A stretch of DNA of 19,892 nt from JBDSGC01 sp046594105 (GTDB taxonomy: Bacteria > Acidobacteriota > Thermoanaerobaculia > Gp7-AA8). The position numbers and the translations under genes are program-made. Location of the stretch: positions 1-19,892 of the forward strand of contig JBKJQB010000201.1 in the NCBI GenBank assembly GCA_046594105.1, in the 5' to 3' direction. Of this stretch, positions 6,855 to 14,161 are shown piece by piece. Position 1 is the stretch's first letter. The number at the start of each line of letters is the position of its first letter. The notes under the pieces are model-generated. The model saw only the letters and a program-made list of their open reading frames with translations. It did not search any database and was not told the DNA's origin.

Positions 6855-7780
6855 CCCTCATCCCTCGACGCATCAAAGTCGGCTTGGAGCTGACCTCCAA
6901 GTGCAACCTGCGTTGCGGCATGTGTCCGCTGCCCGTGCTGCGCCGTCCGTACGAGGACATGGAGTGGTGGGTGGTGGAGAAAGCGGAGCGGGAGATCCAT
7001 GGCGCCGGCCTGAAGTTGAAGTGGCTGCATGAGATGGGGGAGCCGCTGCTGTATGCGCGGATCGATGACGCCATCCGCCTGTTCCCCGAAGCGAGCGTGA
7101 GCACCAACGGTCTGGTGCTCACCGAGGCGGTGGGCGCGAAGCTGCTGGCGTCGCCGCTCAAACGGCTGCGCATCTGCGTCGACTCCGTGCAGCCGGAGAT
7201 CTATCCGCAGCTGCGCACCGGTGGGGATCTCGACAAGCTCATCACGCTGACCCGCGCCTTTCTGCGCCAGGCCAAAGGACATCCCATCCGGATCGAGATC
7301 CAGAAGATGCGCTCGCGCCTGACCTTGAACGAGACGGTGGACGACTTCAGGAAGCTGTTCGACCTGAAGGAATTCAAGAACGCGCGCGTCATCGAGAAGA
7401 CCTGCGAGGCGCTCGACGTAAATGAAGAGACTGATCTGCACGGCAAGTTCTATGGTTGCGTGCAGGGCGCCTTTTTTACGTGGGTGGTCATCTTCGCCGA
7501 CGGACGGGTCACCCATTGCTGCTACGACGCGCACGGCGATCAGGTCCTCGGCGATCTGAAAACGCACTCTCTCACCGAGATCATCGACAGCCCGCGCTTC
7601 GCCACGATGCAGGAGGCCTTCGCCCGCCGCGACTTCGCCACGCTCCCGCGCTGCGGCGAGTGCTTCAAGCACGGCGGCGAGTCGAGCGCGTTCAACGACG
7701 TGCTCACGCGAGTGCAGAACCTGCCGGGCGTGGCCAAGGACGTCGTGCGGAAAGTCATCGACGTGCGCTATAGGACCTGA
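6851..7780 (+). CDS. radical SAM/SPASM domain protein
   Basis: The 309-residue enzyme carries CNLRCGMC (Cys18, Cys22, Cys25) close to the N-terminus, then MGEPLL (62-67) in place of the GGEP SAM-binding loop. A classic SPASM segment follows: Cys203, the pair Cys223-Cys224 after FADGRVTH, the GDLKTHSLTEIIDSPRF stretch, and Cys268/Cys271 (RCGEC). SPASM enzymes bind auxiliary 4Fe-4S clusters and modify peptides or other substrates. The same architecture is also common in polysaccharide and antibiotic clusters. Start ATG 6851 overlaps the GT4 stop by 4 bp (ATGA), which shows close coupling. An open frame extends upstream to 6032, but it is a shadow of GT4. It is a distant relative, not a duplicate, of the radical SAM at 4622. 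No RiPP precursor is visible nearby. Confidence 0.92.
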   Translation: MTLIPRRIKVGLELTSKCNLRCGMCPLPVLRRPYEDMEWWVVEKAEREIHGAGLKLKWLHEMGEPLLYARIDDAIRLFPEASVSTNGLVLTEAVGAKLLASPLKRLRICVDSVQPEIYPQLRTGGDLDKLITLTRAFLRQAKGHPIRIEIQKMRSRLTLNETVDDFRKLFDLKEFKNARVIEKTCEALDVNEETDLHGKFYGCVQGAFFTWVVIFADGRVTHCCYDAHGDQVLGDLKTHSLTEIIDSPRFATMQEAFARRDFATLPRCGECFKHGGESSAFNDVLTRVQNLPGVAKDVVRKVIDVRYRT

Positions 7781-7826
7781 CCGCCCGCGTTCCCGGAGAC
7801 GACGAGCCTCTTGCCCGCCCCGAACA

Positions 7827-7843
7827 GAGGACGGGTTGTCCTC
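7827..7843 (+). terminator. short hairpin downstream of the radical SAM operon (weak terminator candidate)
   Basis: GAGGAC-GGGTT-GTCCTC forms a 6-bp perfect stem with a 5-nt loop, 46 bp after the operon stop, without a U-tract. The remainder of the 297-bp gap (7781-8077) shows nothing I can name beyond the Shine-Dalgarno of the following gene. Confidence 0.3.
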
Positions 7844-8077
7844 GACTGCTGATTGTCTGGATCCGCCTCCGCAGTCGTGAGCGAGGAGAGGGGAGTTGAG
7901 GGCCGGCGCTGGAGCTCGATCTCAAAGCCGAATTTCCTCTCGCACCAGAATCGTTATTTTCAGCGCCCGCCCATGTTTGAGAGTCTTTCAACAGCAGCCG
8001 TTTCCGTGCGGACCGCAGGGATCGCTTCTTGCTGACGTTCGCCACAAAGGGCGGGCCATCCGCTTAAGGAGAACGTG

Positions 8078-8617
8078 ATGAGCAAGACGCTGATGCTTTC
8101 CAGTCTGACCGCACTGCTGATGGTGGCGTGCGCCACAAGCCCCACCGCTTCAACCGTGGATGTGCGGGTAACGGCGCGAGAGCAGTCGAATTCGAAATTC
8201 GCCGAGAACGTGCGCAGGGAGACGGTGAGAGCGCTGGGCCACTACGCCGCGCTTCCTCCGGGAGTCAGCGTCACGGCGACCGTCGAGGAGATCGTCGGTG
8301 CGCCGTACCCGACCGCGTTTACCCCGGCAACCGATCCGGCACGCCCGGTGCGGTCGACGGGCGATCCGGTCGTCGAGGGCTCGCAACCGATGGTGGGCGG
8401 GAGCAGTGCCGACACAACGAGGGCAGGCCAGCACGTCCAGTCCGCCGTGGTCCGCGGGACGTACGAGATCACGGATGCGTCGGGTCAGAAGCTGGAGAGT
8501 GGCCGGCTCAACGCGAACGTCGAGAGCGCGCCGCTGGAGCCGCTGACGTCGCTGACACGGAGCACCGGAGAGTTTCTGGCGTCGCGAGTCGCTGCCGTCG
8601 CACCGCGCGCGCGGTAA
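8078..8617 (+). CDS. putative lipoprotein of unknown function
   Basis: The 179-residue protein starts with a lipoprotein signal peptide. SK is followed by a hydrophobic run, and the lipobox LMVAC gives lipidated Cys18. The mature part begins with a small conserved-looking domain (VDVRVTAREQSNSKFAENVRR, then ALPPGVSVTATVEEI). A Gly/Ser/Thr-rich stretch follows (about 85-118), then a beta-rich end (VRGTYEITDASGQKLESGRLNANVES). AAGGAG at 8066-8071, 6 nt before ATG 8078, fixes the start better than the GTG at 8075. It is expected to sit in the outer membrane or periplasmic face. I do not recognise a named family. It is first of three small envelope or secreted proteins on this strand. Confidence 0.8.
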   Translation: MSKTLMLSSLTALLMVACATSPTASTVDVRVTAREQSNSKFAENVRRETVRALGHYAALPPGVSVTATVEEIVGAPYPTAFTPATDPARPVRSTGDPVVEGSQPMVGGSSADTTRAGQHVQSAVVRGTYEITDASGQKLESGRLNANVESAPLEPLTSLTRSTGEFLASRVAAVAPRAR

Positions 8618-8647
8618 TCGAAGTCGGGCGATCGCGGACAGTGATAC

Positions 8648-8668
8648 GGAGCGGGTGCCGCCCGCTCC
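8648..8668 (+). terminator. hairpin downstream of the lipoprotein gene (terminator-like)
   Basis: GGAGCGGG-TGCCG-CCCGCTCC forms a perfect 8-bp GC stem with a 5-nt loop, 30 bp after the lipoprotein stop. It is followed by ATTCG rather than a long U-tract. Confidence 0.4.
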
Positions 8669-8793
8669 ATTCGCCGCCCGTTTCGCGCTCCCCACTCGGT
8701 CGGCCGCGTGGATGCAGCTTTCTCCAGCCCGTTCCTCGATCGTCGTGTGCAAGGCCCTGATCATGCGATACCGTACCGCGGCCGGCCTGACCG

Positions 8794-9075
8794 ATGATCC
8801 TCTTGCTCAACATTTTCTTAGGATGCTTCCCGACGTTCGCCCTGGCCTGGTCCATGGCGGCGGATGAGCGCAAGCCTGTGCCCGAACGAGTGGCTGTCAG
8901 CGACGACGATCGCAGCCGGCAGCGGACCATGTTCCTGCTCGTGTACGGACTGTGGGCGCTGACGCTGGCGATGTGGAACTGGATGCGTTCCGCGCCACTG
9001 GCATGGATCATCCTCTGGGCAGTGGCGGGGCTGATCGCATTGGGAATCTGCTATCGCTCGCGACGAAGATCATAG
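8794..9075 (+). CDS. small membrane protein, hypothetical
   Basis: The 93-residue protein has a hydrophobic N-terminus (MILLLNIFLGCFPTFALAW, 1-19) that is either a signal anchor or first helix. A charged loop (23-44: DERKPVPERV...DDDRSRQR) follows, then two further hydrophobic segments (46-62 and 69-86) and a basic end RSRRRS. It has no recognised domain. The Shine-Dalgarno is weak, so the start is less certain, but hydropathy and codon use look like a real gene. The stop lies 41 bp before the next ATG, so it may be co-transcribed with the SnoaL-like gene. Confidence 0.55.
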   Translation: MILLLNIFLGCFPTFALAWSMAADERKPVPERVAVSDDDRSRQRTMFLLVYGLWALTLAMWNWMRSAPLAWIILWAVAGLIALGICYRSRRRS

Positions 9076-9116
9076 AATCAAGGAACGTCGGTGCTCTTTC
9101 TGAAGGAACCTCGCTC

Positions 9117-9560
9117 ATGAAACGTCAGGCAGTCACGACCGCACTGGTGCTCACGCTTCTCGCAGCAACGGCAGGGGCACGAGCGAATCGTGTCAGCGCC
9201 GGGGATCTCGATGCCATCCGCACCGTTCTCGGCGATCAGGCCGCGGCATGGAACCGTGGAGACATCGACGGCTACATGGCCGGATATGCGCGCAACGAAG
9301 AGACGATGTTCGTCGGATCGGAAGTGACGCGCGGATGGACGAAGGTCCGCGACCGATACAAGGCGAAGTACGACTCACCGGCGAAGATGGGCAAGCTGGG
9401 CTTCTCGGACCTCGCGCTGCGTCCGCTCGGAAACGACGACGTAATGGTGACCGGCGCCTGGGAGCTGATCCGCGCGACCGACAAGCCGCACGGCCGCTTT
9501 ACGGTGATCGTCCACCGCACTCCGGTGGGTTGGCGCATCGTGTACGACCATTCGTCGTAA
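9117..9560 (+). CDS. secreted SnoaL/DUF4440-like (NTF2 fold) protein
   Basis: The 147-residue protein has a cleavable signal peptide (KRQ, then a hydrophobic core, with ARA before Asn24). It continues with a domain typical of the NTF2-like DUF4440 group. The helix is DLDAIRTVLGDQAAAWNRGDIDGYMAGY (30-57), then ETMFVGSEVTRGWTKVRDRYKAKY, and the closing strands are TGAWELIR and RFTVIVHRTPVGWRIVYDHSS. Such proteins form small cone-shaped dimers with a pocket; members are enzymes or binding proteins, and the function here cannot be assigned. A GAAGGA purine stretch about 10 nt upstream supports ATG 9117. Location should be periplasmic or extracellular. Confidence 0.82.
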   Translation: MKRQAVTTALVLTLLAATAGARANRVSAGDLDAIRTVLGDQAAAWNRGDIDGYMAGYARNEETMFVGSEVTRGWTKVRDRYKAKYDSPAKMGKLGFSDLALRPLGNDDVMVTGAWELIRATDKPHGRFTVIVHRTPVGWRIVYDHSS

Positions 9561-9632
9561 CGAGCGTACCGGCGCGCCGTCATCTTGAGGCCGGGAAACG
9601 GCGCGGGGCGCCGTGGAAGCGGTGATGACAAA

Positions 9633-9774
9633 CTCTCCCATCGAGAGTCCCTCTCCCCGCCGCGCGGGGAGAGGGTGCCGCGAAGCGGGGGTGAGGGGCT
9701 CTGTTGGATGGGATCGACCCCTCATCCGGCCTACGGCCACCTTCTCCCCGCTGCGGCGGGGAGAAGGACTCTCG
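9633..9774. repeat. family C paired palindromic repeat (BIME-like), short-spacer copy
   Basis: The gap 9561-9855 holds this element and no gene. Two inverted units each contain a strong hairpin: CCCTCTCCCCGC..GCGGGGAGAGGG (9649-9675) and CTTCTCCCCGCTGC..GGGGAGAAG (9741-9766). A GCGAAGCGGGGGTGAGG-type tail points inward. The flanks CATCGAGAGTCC and GGACTCTCGACG are also inverted copies. The same units recur at 19667-19892. Confidence 0.85.
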
Positions 9775-9855
9775 ACGTTGGCCCGTGGGCCTTCAGGCTG
9801 TGTCATTAGTGCCGTTCGCCTCCAGCGAGACGCTTCGCGCGAAAGTTCGCCGTCC

Positions 9856-10836
9856 TCACCGGAAGCTGATGGGAATGTCGTCCATCGTGAGCACGCCCGG
9901 GCGGGCGCTGATCACGCGCGGAATCGAGTTCACCACCATGGCGGCGGTGGCCCGGTCACCATGCACGCCGCCCTTGATCACCATGTCGACGTCCGGCACG
10001 CCGTGCACGATCACGCGATCGGCGGCGACCTCTTCCGCGCCGACGTACATGCGCAATTCCAGTCGGACGTTGATGGAGCCTTTTCCGTCGATGGTCTGGT
10101 GCACGCCAGCGACCTGGCCGGGCTGAACCTTCAGGTACTGGGTGACCACTTCGCGCTCGGCGACGATCGGCTGGATGTTCTCGGCGCTGACTTCGGTGAA
10201 CTCGACGCCGAGGCCGGAGCCGACCATCAGCAGCGACTCGCGGAGACCCATGTGCTTGATCTTGCCGGCATCGACGGCGGAGCGGAACTCCTCGACGGTC
10301 ATGCCTGCGCCGACCTTGCGCTGCAGCGGCTCCCGTCGGGTGGAGGCATTCTGGATGCGGATGATCTCGATTGCGGTGATGCTCTGGCAGACCGAGGTGA
10401 TGGTCAGCGGCAACTTGTCCATGACGAAGCCGGGATTCACGCCGGTGCCAAGGAGCGTGACGTTGTGCGAGCGCGCCGCCTCGGCCAGCTGGGCGCGGAG
10501 TCTCTGGTCGATGGGGAAGGACAGTTCCTCGCACGTCGAGACAACGTGGCAGCCGCGCTCGAGCAGCGTGGTCAACTGGCCGGCGACATCCTGCAACCGT
10601 GATCCCGTGGAATGGCAGACCACTTCCGGATTGCCTTCGATCTCCTTCGTGACCTTGACGCCGACCTGCCTACCCAGTCCGATCACGTCGCCAACGTCCT
10701 GCCCGATTTTCGCCGGATCGATGTCCACCGCAGACACGAGCTTGACCCACGGCTTGCTGAGCAGCAGCCGGGTGATCTCCGCCCCGATCGGACCGATTCC
10801 GTACTGCGCCACGCTGATGGGTTTCGTTGGATTCAT
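9856..10836 (-). CDS. NAD(P)-dependent dehydrogenase of the dihydrodipicolinate reductase / 2,4-diaminopentanoate dehydrogenase type
   Basis: The 326-residue protein begins with a Rossmann segment VAQYGIGPIGAEITRLLL (GIGPIG at 13-18). The acidic end of strand 2 follows (SAVDIDPAKIGQDVGDVIGLG, 35-55), then CHSTGSRLQDV (75-84). The conserved block GTGVNPGFVMD (130-140) characterises the DapB-like oxidoreductases that include clostridial 2,4-diaminopentanoate dehydrogenase of ornithine fermentation. The match is to the family, recalled from pattern. No other ornithine-degradation gene is nearby, so the substrate may differ. ATG 10836 follows a good Shine-Dalgarno (GGGGGAAGG, about 6 nt away on this strand). 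An open frame continues 36 codons further upstream but lacks one. It stands alone, flanked by repeats on both sides. Expected to be cytoplasmic. Confidence 0.83.
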   Translation of the reverse strand: MNPTKPISVAQYGIGPIGAEITRLLLSKPWVKLVSAVDIDPAKIGQDVGDVIGLGRQVGVKVTKEIEGNPEVVCHSTGSRLQDVAGQLTTLLERGCHVVSTCEELSFPIDQRLRAQLAEAARSHNVTLLGTGVNPGFVMDKLPLTITSVCQSITAIEIIRIQNASTRREPLQRKVGAGMTVEEFRSAVDAGKIKHMGLRESLLMVGSGLGVEFTEVSAENIQPIVAEREVVTQYLKVQPGQVAGVHQTIDGKGSINVRLELRMYVGAEEVAADRVIVHGVPDVDMVIKGGVHGDRATAAMVVNSIPRVISARPGVLTMDDIPISFR

Positions 10837-10902
10837 CCGGTTGCCTTCCCCCTGAAAAGTGGCGCGCATTGTAACGGAGCGCTGCCGCAGCCGACCGGCA
10901 TA

Positions 10903-11059
10903 GACAGGAGTGTCCGAGACACACCGGCGTCGCCGATCAAGCACTTCGTCAAGATCGAGGTGCTGCCCTGCGTGTGACCGCTTCGGTCAAATCTCGAAGA
11001 CGGTGACTCACATGCGATGGTGACGTCAGCTGCGGTGGTGTGCCACAGACACTCCTGTC
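10903..11059. mobile_element. 157-bp segment bounded by 23-bp inverted repeats (MITE-like, non-coding)
   Basis: The left arm 10903-10925 starts GACAGGAGTGTC. The right arm 11037-11059 ends with its exact complement GACACTCCTGTC, and the arms match at 19 of 23 positions. The interior has no open reading frame with gene character and no transposase. It may be a non-autonomous element or a structured repeat; no flanking target duplication is obvious. It is the first part of the 578-bp gene-free stretch 10837-11414. Confidence 0.4.
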
Positions 11060-11102
11060 CAAATGACATCGCCGATGCAGAGTGCATCGCGGGCCTGGAT
11101 GG

Positions 11103-11261
11103 AGCCGGCAAGGCCGGCAGAAGACCGTAGCCCCCGGCTTCAGCCGGGGGAAGGCAGCGACCCGATGCAGCGAAGCCCGCTGAAGCGGGCTCGCGAATGT
11201 GAATTCTCGGTTCCCCCCGGCTGAAGCCGGGGGCTACAGTCTCTCGCCGGCGGCGCCGGCT
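11103..11261. repeat. family A composite palindromic repeat, short copy
   Basis: This is a nested imperfect palindrome. The order is outer AGCCGGC (11103-11109), hairpin CCCCCGGCTTCAGCCGGGGG (11131-11150), central hairpin GCCCGCTGAAGCGGGC (11175-11190), hairpin CCCCCGGCTGAAGCCGGGGG (11214-11233) and closing GCCGGCT. GTAG/CTAC flank the outer hairpins in mirror fashion. It shares long stretches with 4306-4534 but has one central hairpin instead of two. The rest of the gap (11262-11414) shows only a small hairpin (CCGGTGC-G-GCACCGG near 11291) and no gene. Confidence 0.85.
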
Positions 11262-11414
11262 GAAATCTGCTGGAGGGGAGTGTTTTCTACCCGGTGCGGC
11301 ACCGGTAATCTCGTCGAGCTCGAGCACCACAAAGCGGCGCCACGCTTATCACACGCTTACGAACAGAGAGAAGAAGGTTGAAACCGCATCTGGATGTGCT
11401 CCGCATCGGGCACT

Positions 11415-12491
11415 TCACGAAAACAAGGCAGGCTCCTCCGAATCTCCCGGGGCACCCTCGTCCTCTTCTACGAAATTCGACAGACCGATGCCCGCGAGCC
11501 GATACCGCGTGCCCTCGCCGAAGGCAAAACGCGACAGCAGGTCCACACCGATCGCGGCCAGCTCCTCGCCGTTCGCCGGCGGTGCGGGCGGCGTGAGCCT
11601 CCGCGTGGCCGTCTCGAATTTTCCGTTGCGCAGCTTCACCGTCACGGTGCGCCCTACCAGCTCGCGCGCGCTCACCGATTCCCACAGTTTCAACGACTGC
11701 TCCCGGATCCACGCGCCCACCTCGTCGATGGTGATGTCGGTGGCGAAGGTGTTCTCACTCGACCACGACTTCCGTTTGTGGGACGAAATCACCGGCCGCT
11801 CGTCGATCCCGCGCGCGAGCTGAAAGAGCGTCGCGCCCCATCGGCCGAATCGTCCGATCAGTTCCTCCTCGGAGAAGCGCAGCAGATCGTCGACGGTGGC
11901 CACGCCGAACTCCGTCATCACCTTTTCCGTCGCCGGTCCGACACCAGGGATCTTCCGGATCGGCAGTCCGACCAGAAACGCCTCCACCTGATGCGGCCGG
12001 ATCACGAACTGGCCGTCCGGCTTCCGCCAGTCGGAGGCGATCTTGGCCAGGAACTTGTTCGGCGCCACCCCGGCTGACGCGGTGAGATGGATCTCCTCGC
12101 GGATCTCCCGGCGGATCACTTCAGCGGTCTCCGTCGCCGTACCAATGCCGGTCAGCTCCTCGGTCACGTCCAGATAGGCTTCATCGAGCGAGAGCGGTTC
12201 CACCAGTGCCGTGTGCCGCTCGAAGATCTCGCGGATCGCCCGCGATGCTTCGCGATAGCGCTCGAAATCGGGAGGGATGAACACTGCCTGCGGACAGAGT
12301 CGCTTGGCCCGGGAGGCAGGCATGGCGGAGTGAACCCCGAACGTGCGTGCCTCATACGATGCCGCGCATACCACGCTGCGCTCGCCGGCCCAGCCGACGA
12401 TGACGGGCTTTCCCCGCAACGCCGGATCATCGCGCTGCTCGACCGAGGCGTAGAACGCGTCCATGTCGACGTGGAGAATCTTGCGGGTCAT
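11415..12491 (-). CDS. dinB: DNA polymerase IV (Y-family translesion polymerase)
   Basis: The 358-residue protein is a complete Y-family polymerase. The palm catalytic acids are Asp9 (HVDMDAFYASVEQ), and Asp103-Glu104 in SLDEAYLD. Tyr14 lies at the steric-gate position that excludes ribonucleotides. CAASYEARTFGVHSAMP (42-58) and the HLTASAGVAPNKFLAKIASD region are family hallmarks, followed by the thumb helix-hairpin-helix KIPGVGPAT and the little-finger domain. The last residues, EEPALFS, resemble a QLxLF-type sliding-clamp-binding peptide. The enzyme copies past lesions and at stalled forks with low fidelity. I use ATG 12491; an upstream in-frame start (12530) would add a Pro-rich stretch. 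No SOS operator of a known type is visible in the 113-bp divergent gap to the next gene. Confidence 0.96.
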   Translation of the reverse strand: MTRKILHVDMDAFYASVEQRDDPALRGKPVIVGWAGERSVVCAASYEARTFGVHSAMPASRAKRLCPQAVFIPPDFERYREASRAIREIFERHTALVEPLSLDEAYLDVTEELTGIGTATETAEVIRREIREEIHLTASAGVAPNKFLAKIASDWRKPDGQFVIRPHQVEAFLVGLPIRKIPGVGPATEKVMTEFGVATVDDLLRFSEEELIGRFGRWGATLFQLARGIDERPVISSHKRKSWSSENTFATDITIDEVGAWIREQSLKLWESVSARELVGRTVTVKLRNGKFETATRRLTPPAPPANGEELAAIGVDLLSRFAFGEGTRYRLAGIGLSNFVEEDEGAPGDSEEPALFS

Positions 12492-12567
12492 CGCTGATGG
12501 CGGGGGTTGGGCTGGTGGTGGTGCGCTCAATTCCGGGCCACGGTGGATGCCGCGCCCGATGGCAATC

Positions 12568-12596
12568 TCGTCAGCCGTTTCCCTCAGTTGTATTCT
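12568..12596 (+). promoter_or_regulatory. possible sigma70-type promoter for the PLP enzyme (leaderless transcript)
   Basis: TCGTCA (12568-12573) and TATTCT (12591-12596) are 17 bp apart. Transcription would start about 8 bp before ATG 12605, which has no Shine-Dalgarno, so the mRNA would be essentially leaderless. The match is partial and read by eye. Confidence 0.3.
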
Positions 12597-12604
12597 GCCC
12601 CTCT

Positions 12605-13705
12605 ATGTTGAACCTGACCACTCCCGCGCTGCTCATCGACCGTTCCGTGGTGCAACGCAACTGCGAACGCATGCGCGAAAAAGCGGCACGATCCGGCGTG
12701 GTGTTCCGGCCGCACGTGAAGACGCACAAGACCCTCGAGATCGGTTGCCTGCAACACGGCGGCGGCCGAGGCCCCATCACGGTTTCCACGTTGGCAGAGG
12801 CGGAGTTTTTTGCTGACGGCGGTTTCGAGGACATCACGTACGCCGTGCCCATCGCTCCGGAGAAGCTGCCACGCGCGGCAGCGCTGGCCAAGCGAATCTC
12901 GCGACTGAATCTGCTGATTGACTCCGAGCGCGCTCTACAGCAAGTGGAGGCGCATGTGCGCGAGACTCGAATCCAGGTCGGCCTCTTTCTGAAGATCGAT
13001 TGCGGCTATCACCGCGCTGGGGTGAATCCACTGGATGCCGCCAGTGTCCAACTCGCTCTGGCCATGGCGCGGTCGCCGGCCATCCGTTTTCACGGAGTGC
13101 TCACCCACGCCGGACATTCCTACCACGCGAAAAACGTAGAGGAGCTGCTGCGCATCGCAGCGGAGGAAAGCGCATCGCTGACGCATTTTCGTTCCCTGCT
13201 GGGCGACGCGTTGCACTCCCTCATCCGGAGTGTCGGATCGACCCCTACCGCCTCGGTGGTCGATCGCTTCGACGACTGTGACGAGGTACGTCCGGGGAAC
13301 TACGTGTTCTACGACGCCTTCCAGTCTGCCATCGGGGCATGCCGCCGTGAAGACATCGCTGTCTCGGTGCTGGCCACCGTGGTCGGCTGGTACCCCGATC
13401 GCGGCGAAGCGATCATCGATGCCGGCGCGCTGGCACTCTCCAAAGATCCCGGCCCCGAACATGTCGACCCCGAATGCGGATTCGGCGCGGTCTGCGATCT
13501 TTCGCTCCAGCCGCTTCCGGTGAAGCTCGTTGCGCTGTCGCAGGAACATGGGAAGCTTTCCACGACCATGGAGCTCCCGGTGGGGACGCGGGTGCGCGTG
13601 ATTCCGAATCACTCCTGTCTGACCGCTGCCATGTACGATCGCTACTACGTCCTGGGAGAGCGGGATGAGGTGGTAGGGGAATGGCGTCCGGTGCGAGGGT
13701 GGTGA
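12605..13705 (+). CDS. D-threonine aldolase / D-serine dehydratase-like PLP enzyme (alanine racemase fold)
   Basis: The 366-residue protein has the fold-type III signature RPHVKTHK (35-42), whose Lys39 is expected to form the Schiff base with pyridoxal phosphate. The TIM-barrel strands include VGLFLKIDCGYHRAG and FHGVLTHAGHSY. The C-terminal beta domain ends with PNHSCLTAAMY, where His336 and Cys338 match the metal-binding HxC pair of eukaryotic-type D-serine dehydratase and bacterial D-threonine aldolase. The reaction is therefore either retro-aldol cleavage of D-3-hydroxy amino acids or D-serine deamination; sequence alone does not separate them. Start ATG 12605 is chosen because the domain begins at once (TTPALLIDR). 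The frame is open upstream, but that part is probably 5' non-coding. No partner gene for amino-acid use adjoins it. Confidence 0.9.
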   Translation: MLNLTTPALLIDRSVVQRNCERMREKAARSGVVFRPHVKTHKTLEIGCLQHGGGRGPITVSTLAEAEFFADGGFEDITYAVPIAPEKLPRAAALAKRISRLNLLIDSERALQQVEAHVRETRIQVGLFLKIDCGYHRAGVNPLDAASVQLALAMARSPAIRFHGVLTHAGHSYHAKNVEELLRIAAEESASLTHFRSLLGDALHSLIRSVGSTPTASVVDRFDDCDEVRPGNYVFYDAFQSAIGACRREDIAVSVLATVVGWYPDRGEAIIDAGALALSKDPGPEHVDPECGFGAVCDLSLQPLPVKLVALSQEHGKLSTTMELPVGTRVRVIPNHSCLTAAMYDRYYVLGERDEVVGEWRPVRGW

Positions 13706-13834
13706 AGACCTCGGCGCAACCCGCTCAGGCTGCGGGGCGCGGATCGTTTCCCAGACCGGGATGTGCCGGCGTGATAATGACGGGAGTCTGCTGCTGGACG
13801 AGTGGACCATCCGTTGCAGTTCCAGGGGGTTGCC

Positions 13835-14161
13835 ATGACAACGAACGATCGGAAGAGCGAGCCACAGAGCTACGGGAGTCAGGCCGAATGGGTTCAGGGA
13901 AAGACGCCGCAAACCGTCAATCCCGGACAAGGACCTTCCGCCTCTCCGCAGAGCGAGTTCTACGATTCCCGCCGCGACAGTGAGGAGAACGGCCCGGAGC
14001 AGGGAGGGCTGGTCTCCCCGGTTCAGGCCGGCGAGATGGACGCACCGGCACCGGCGCCGGGCCTGGTGACGGAAGACGATCCAACCGTCCGCAAGGTGAA
14101 TGGCGAAGACGGCGGTGCGAAACGAGGGTCCTACTTCAAGGATCGCGATTACCGCCCATAG
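13835..14161 (+). CDS. small hydrophilic, probably disordered protein of unknown function
   Basis: The 108-residue product has no hydrophobic core. It is rich in Gly, Pro, Gln, Ser, Asp and Glu, with PAPAPG in the middle (70-75) and a mixed-charge end GGAKRGSYFKDRDYRP. The only aromatic spots are SYGSQAEWVQGKTP (12-25), SEFYDSRRD and the C-terminus, which could be short binding motifs. CCAGGGGG about 5 nt before ATG 13835 is an acceptable Shine-Dalgarno. It has no signal peptide, so it is cytoplasmic. I do not recognise a family; a lineage-specific or stress-related disordered protein is the most I would suggest. Confidence 0.6.
   Translation: MTTNDRKSEPQSYGSQAEWVQGKTPQTVNPGQGPSASPQSEFYDSRRDSEENGPEQGGLVSPVQAGEMDAPAPAPGLVTEDDPTVRKVNGEDGGAKRGSYFKDRDYRP

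Noticed and set aside
7781..8077. RiPP precursor peptide for the radical SAM/SPASM enzymes
   Set aside because: Searched by eye between and after the radical SAM genes; no short ORF with Shine-Dalgarno and leader/core character apart from the doubtful 13-codon frame at 5701.
9613..10602. Plus-strand open frame of 329 codons beginning in the repeat at 9633
   Set aside because: It runs through palindromic repeats and then antisense to a recognised dehydrogenase; product is low complexity.
12492..12604. SOS (LexA) box for dinB
   Set aside because: No CTGT-N8-ACAG or GAAC-N4-GTTC type site was found in the divergent gap; the LexA motif of this lineage is unknown to me.
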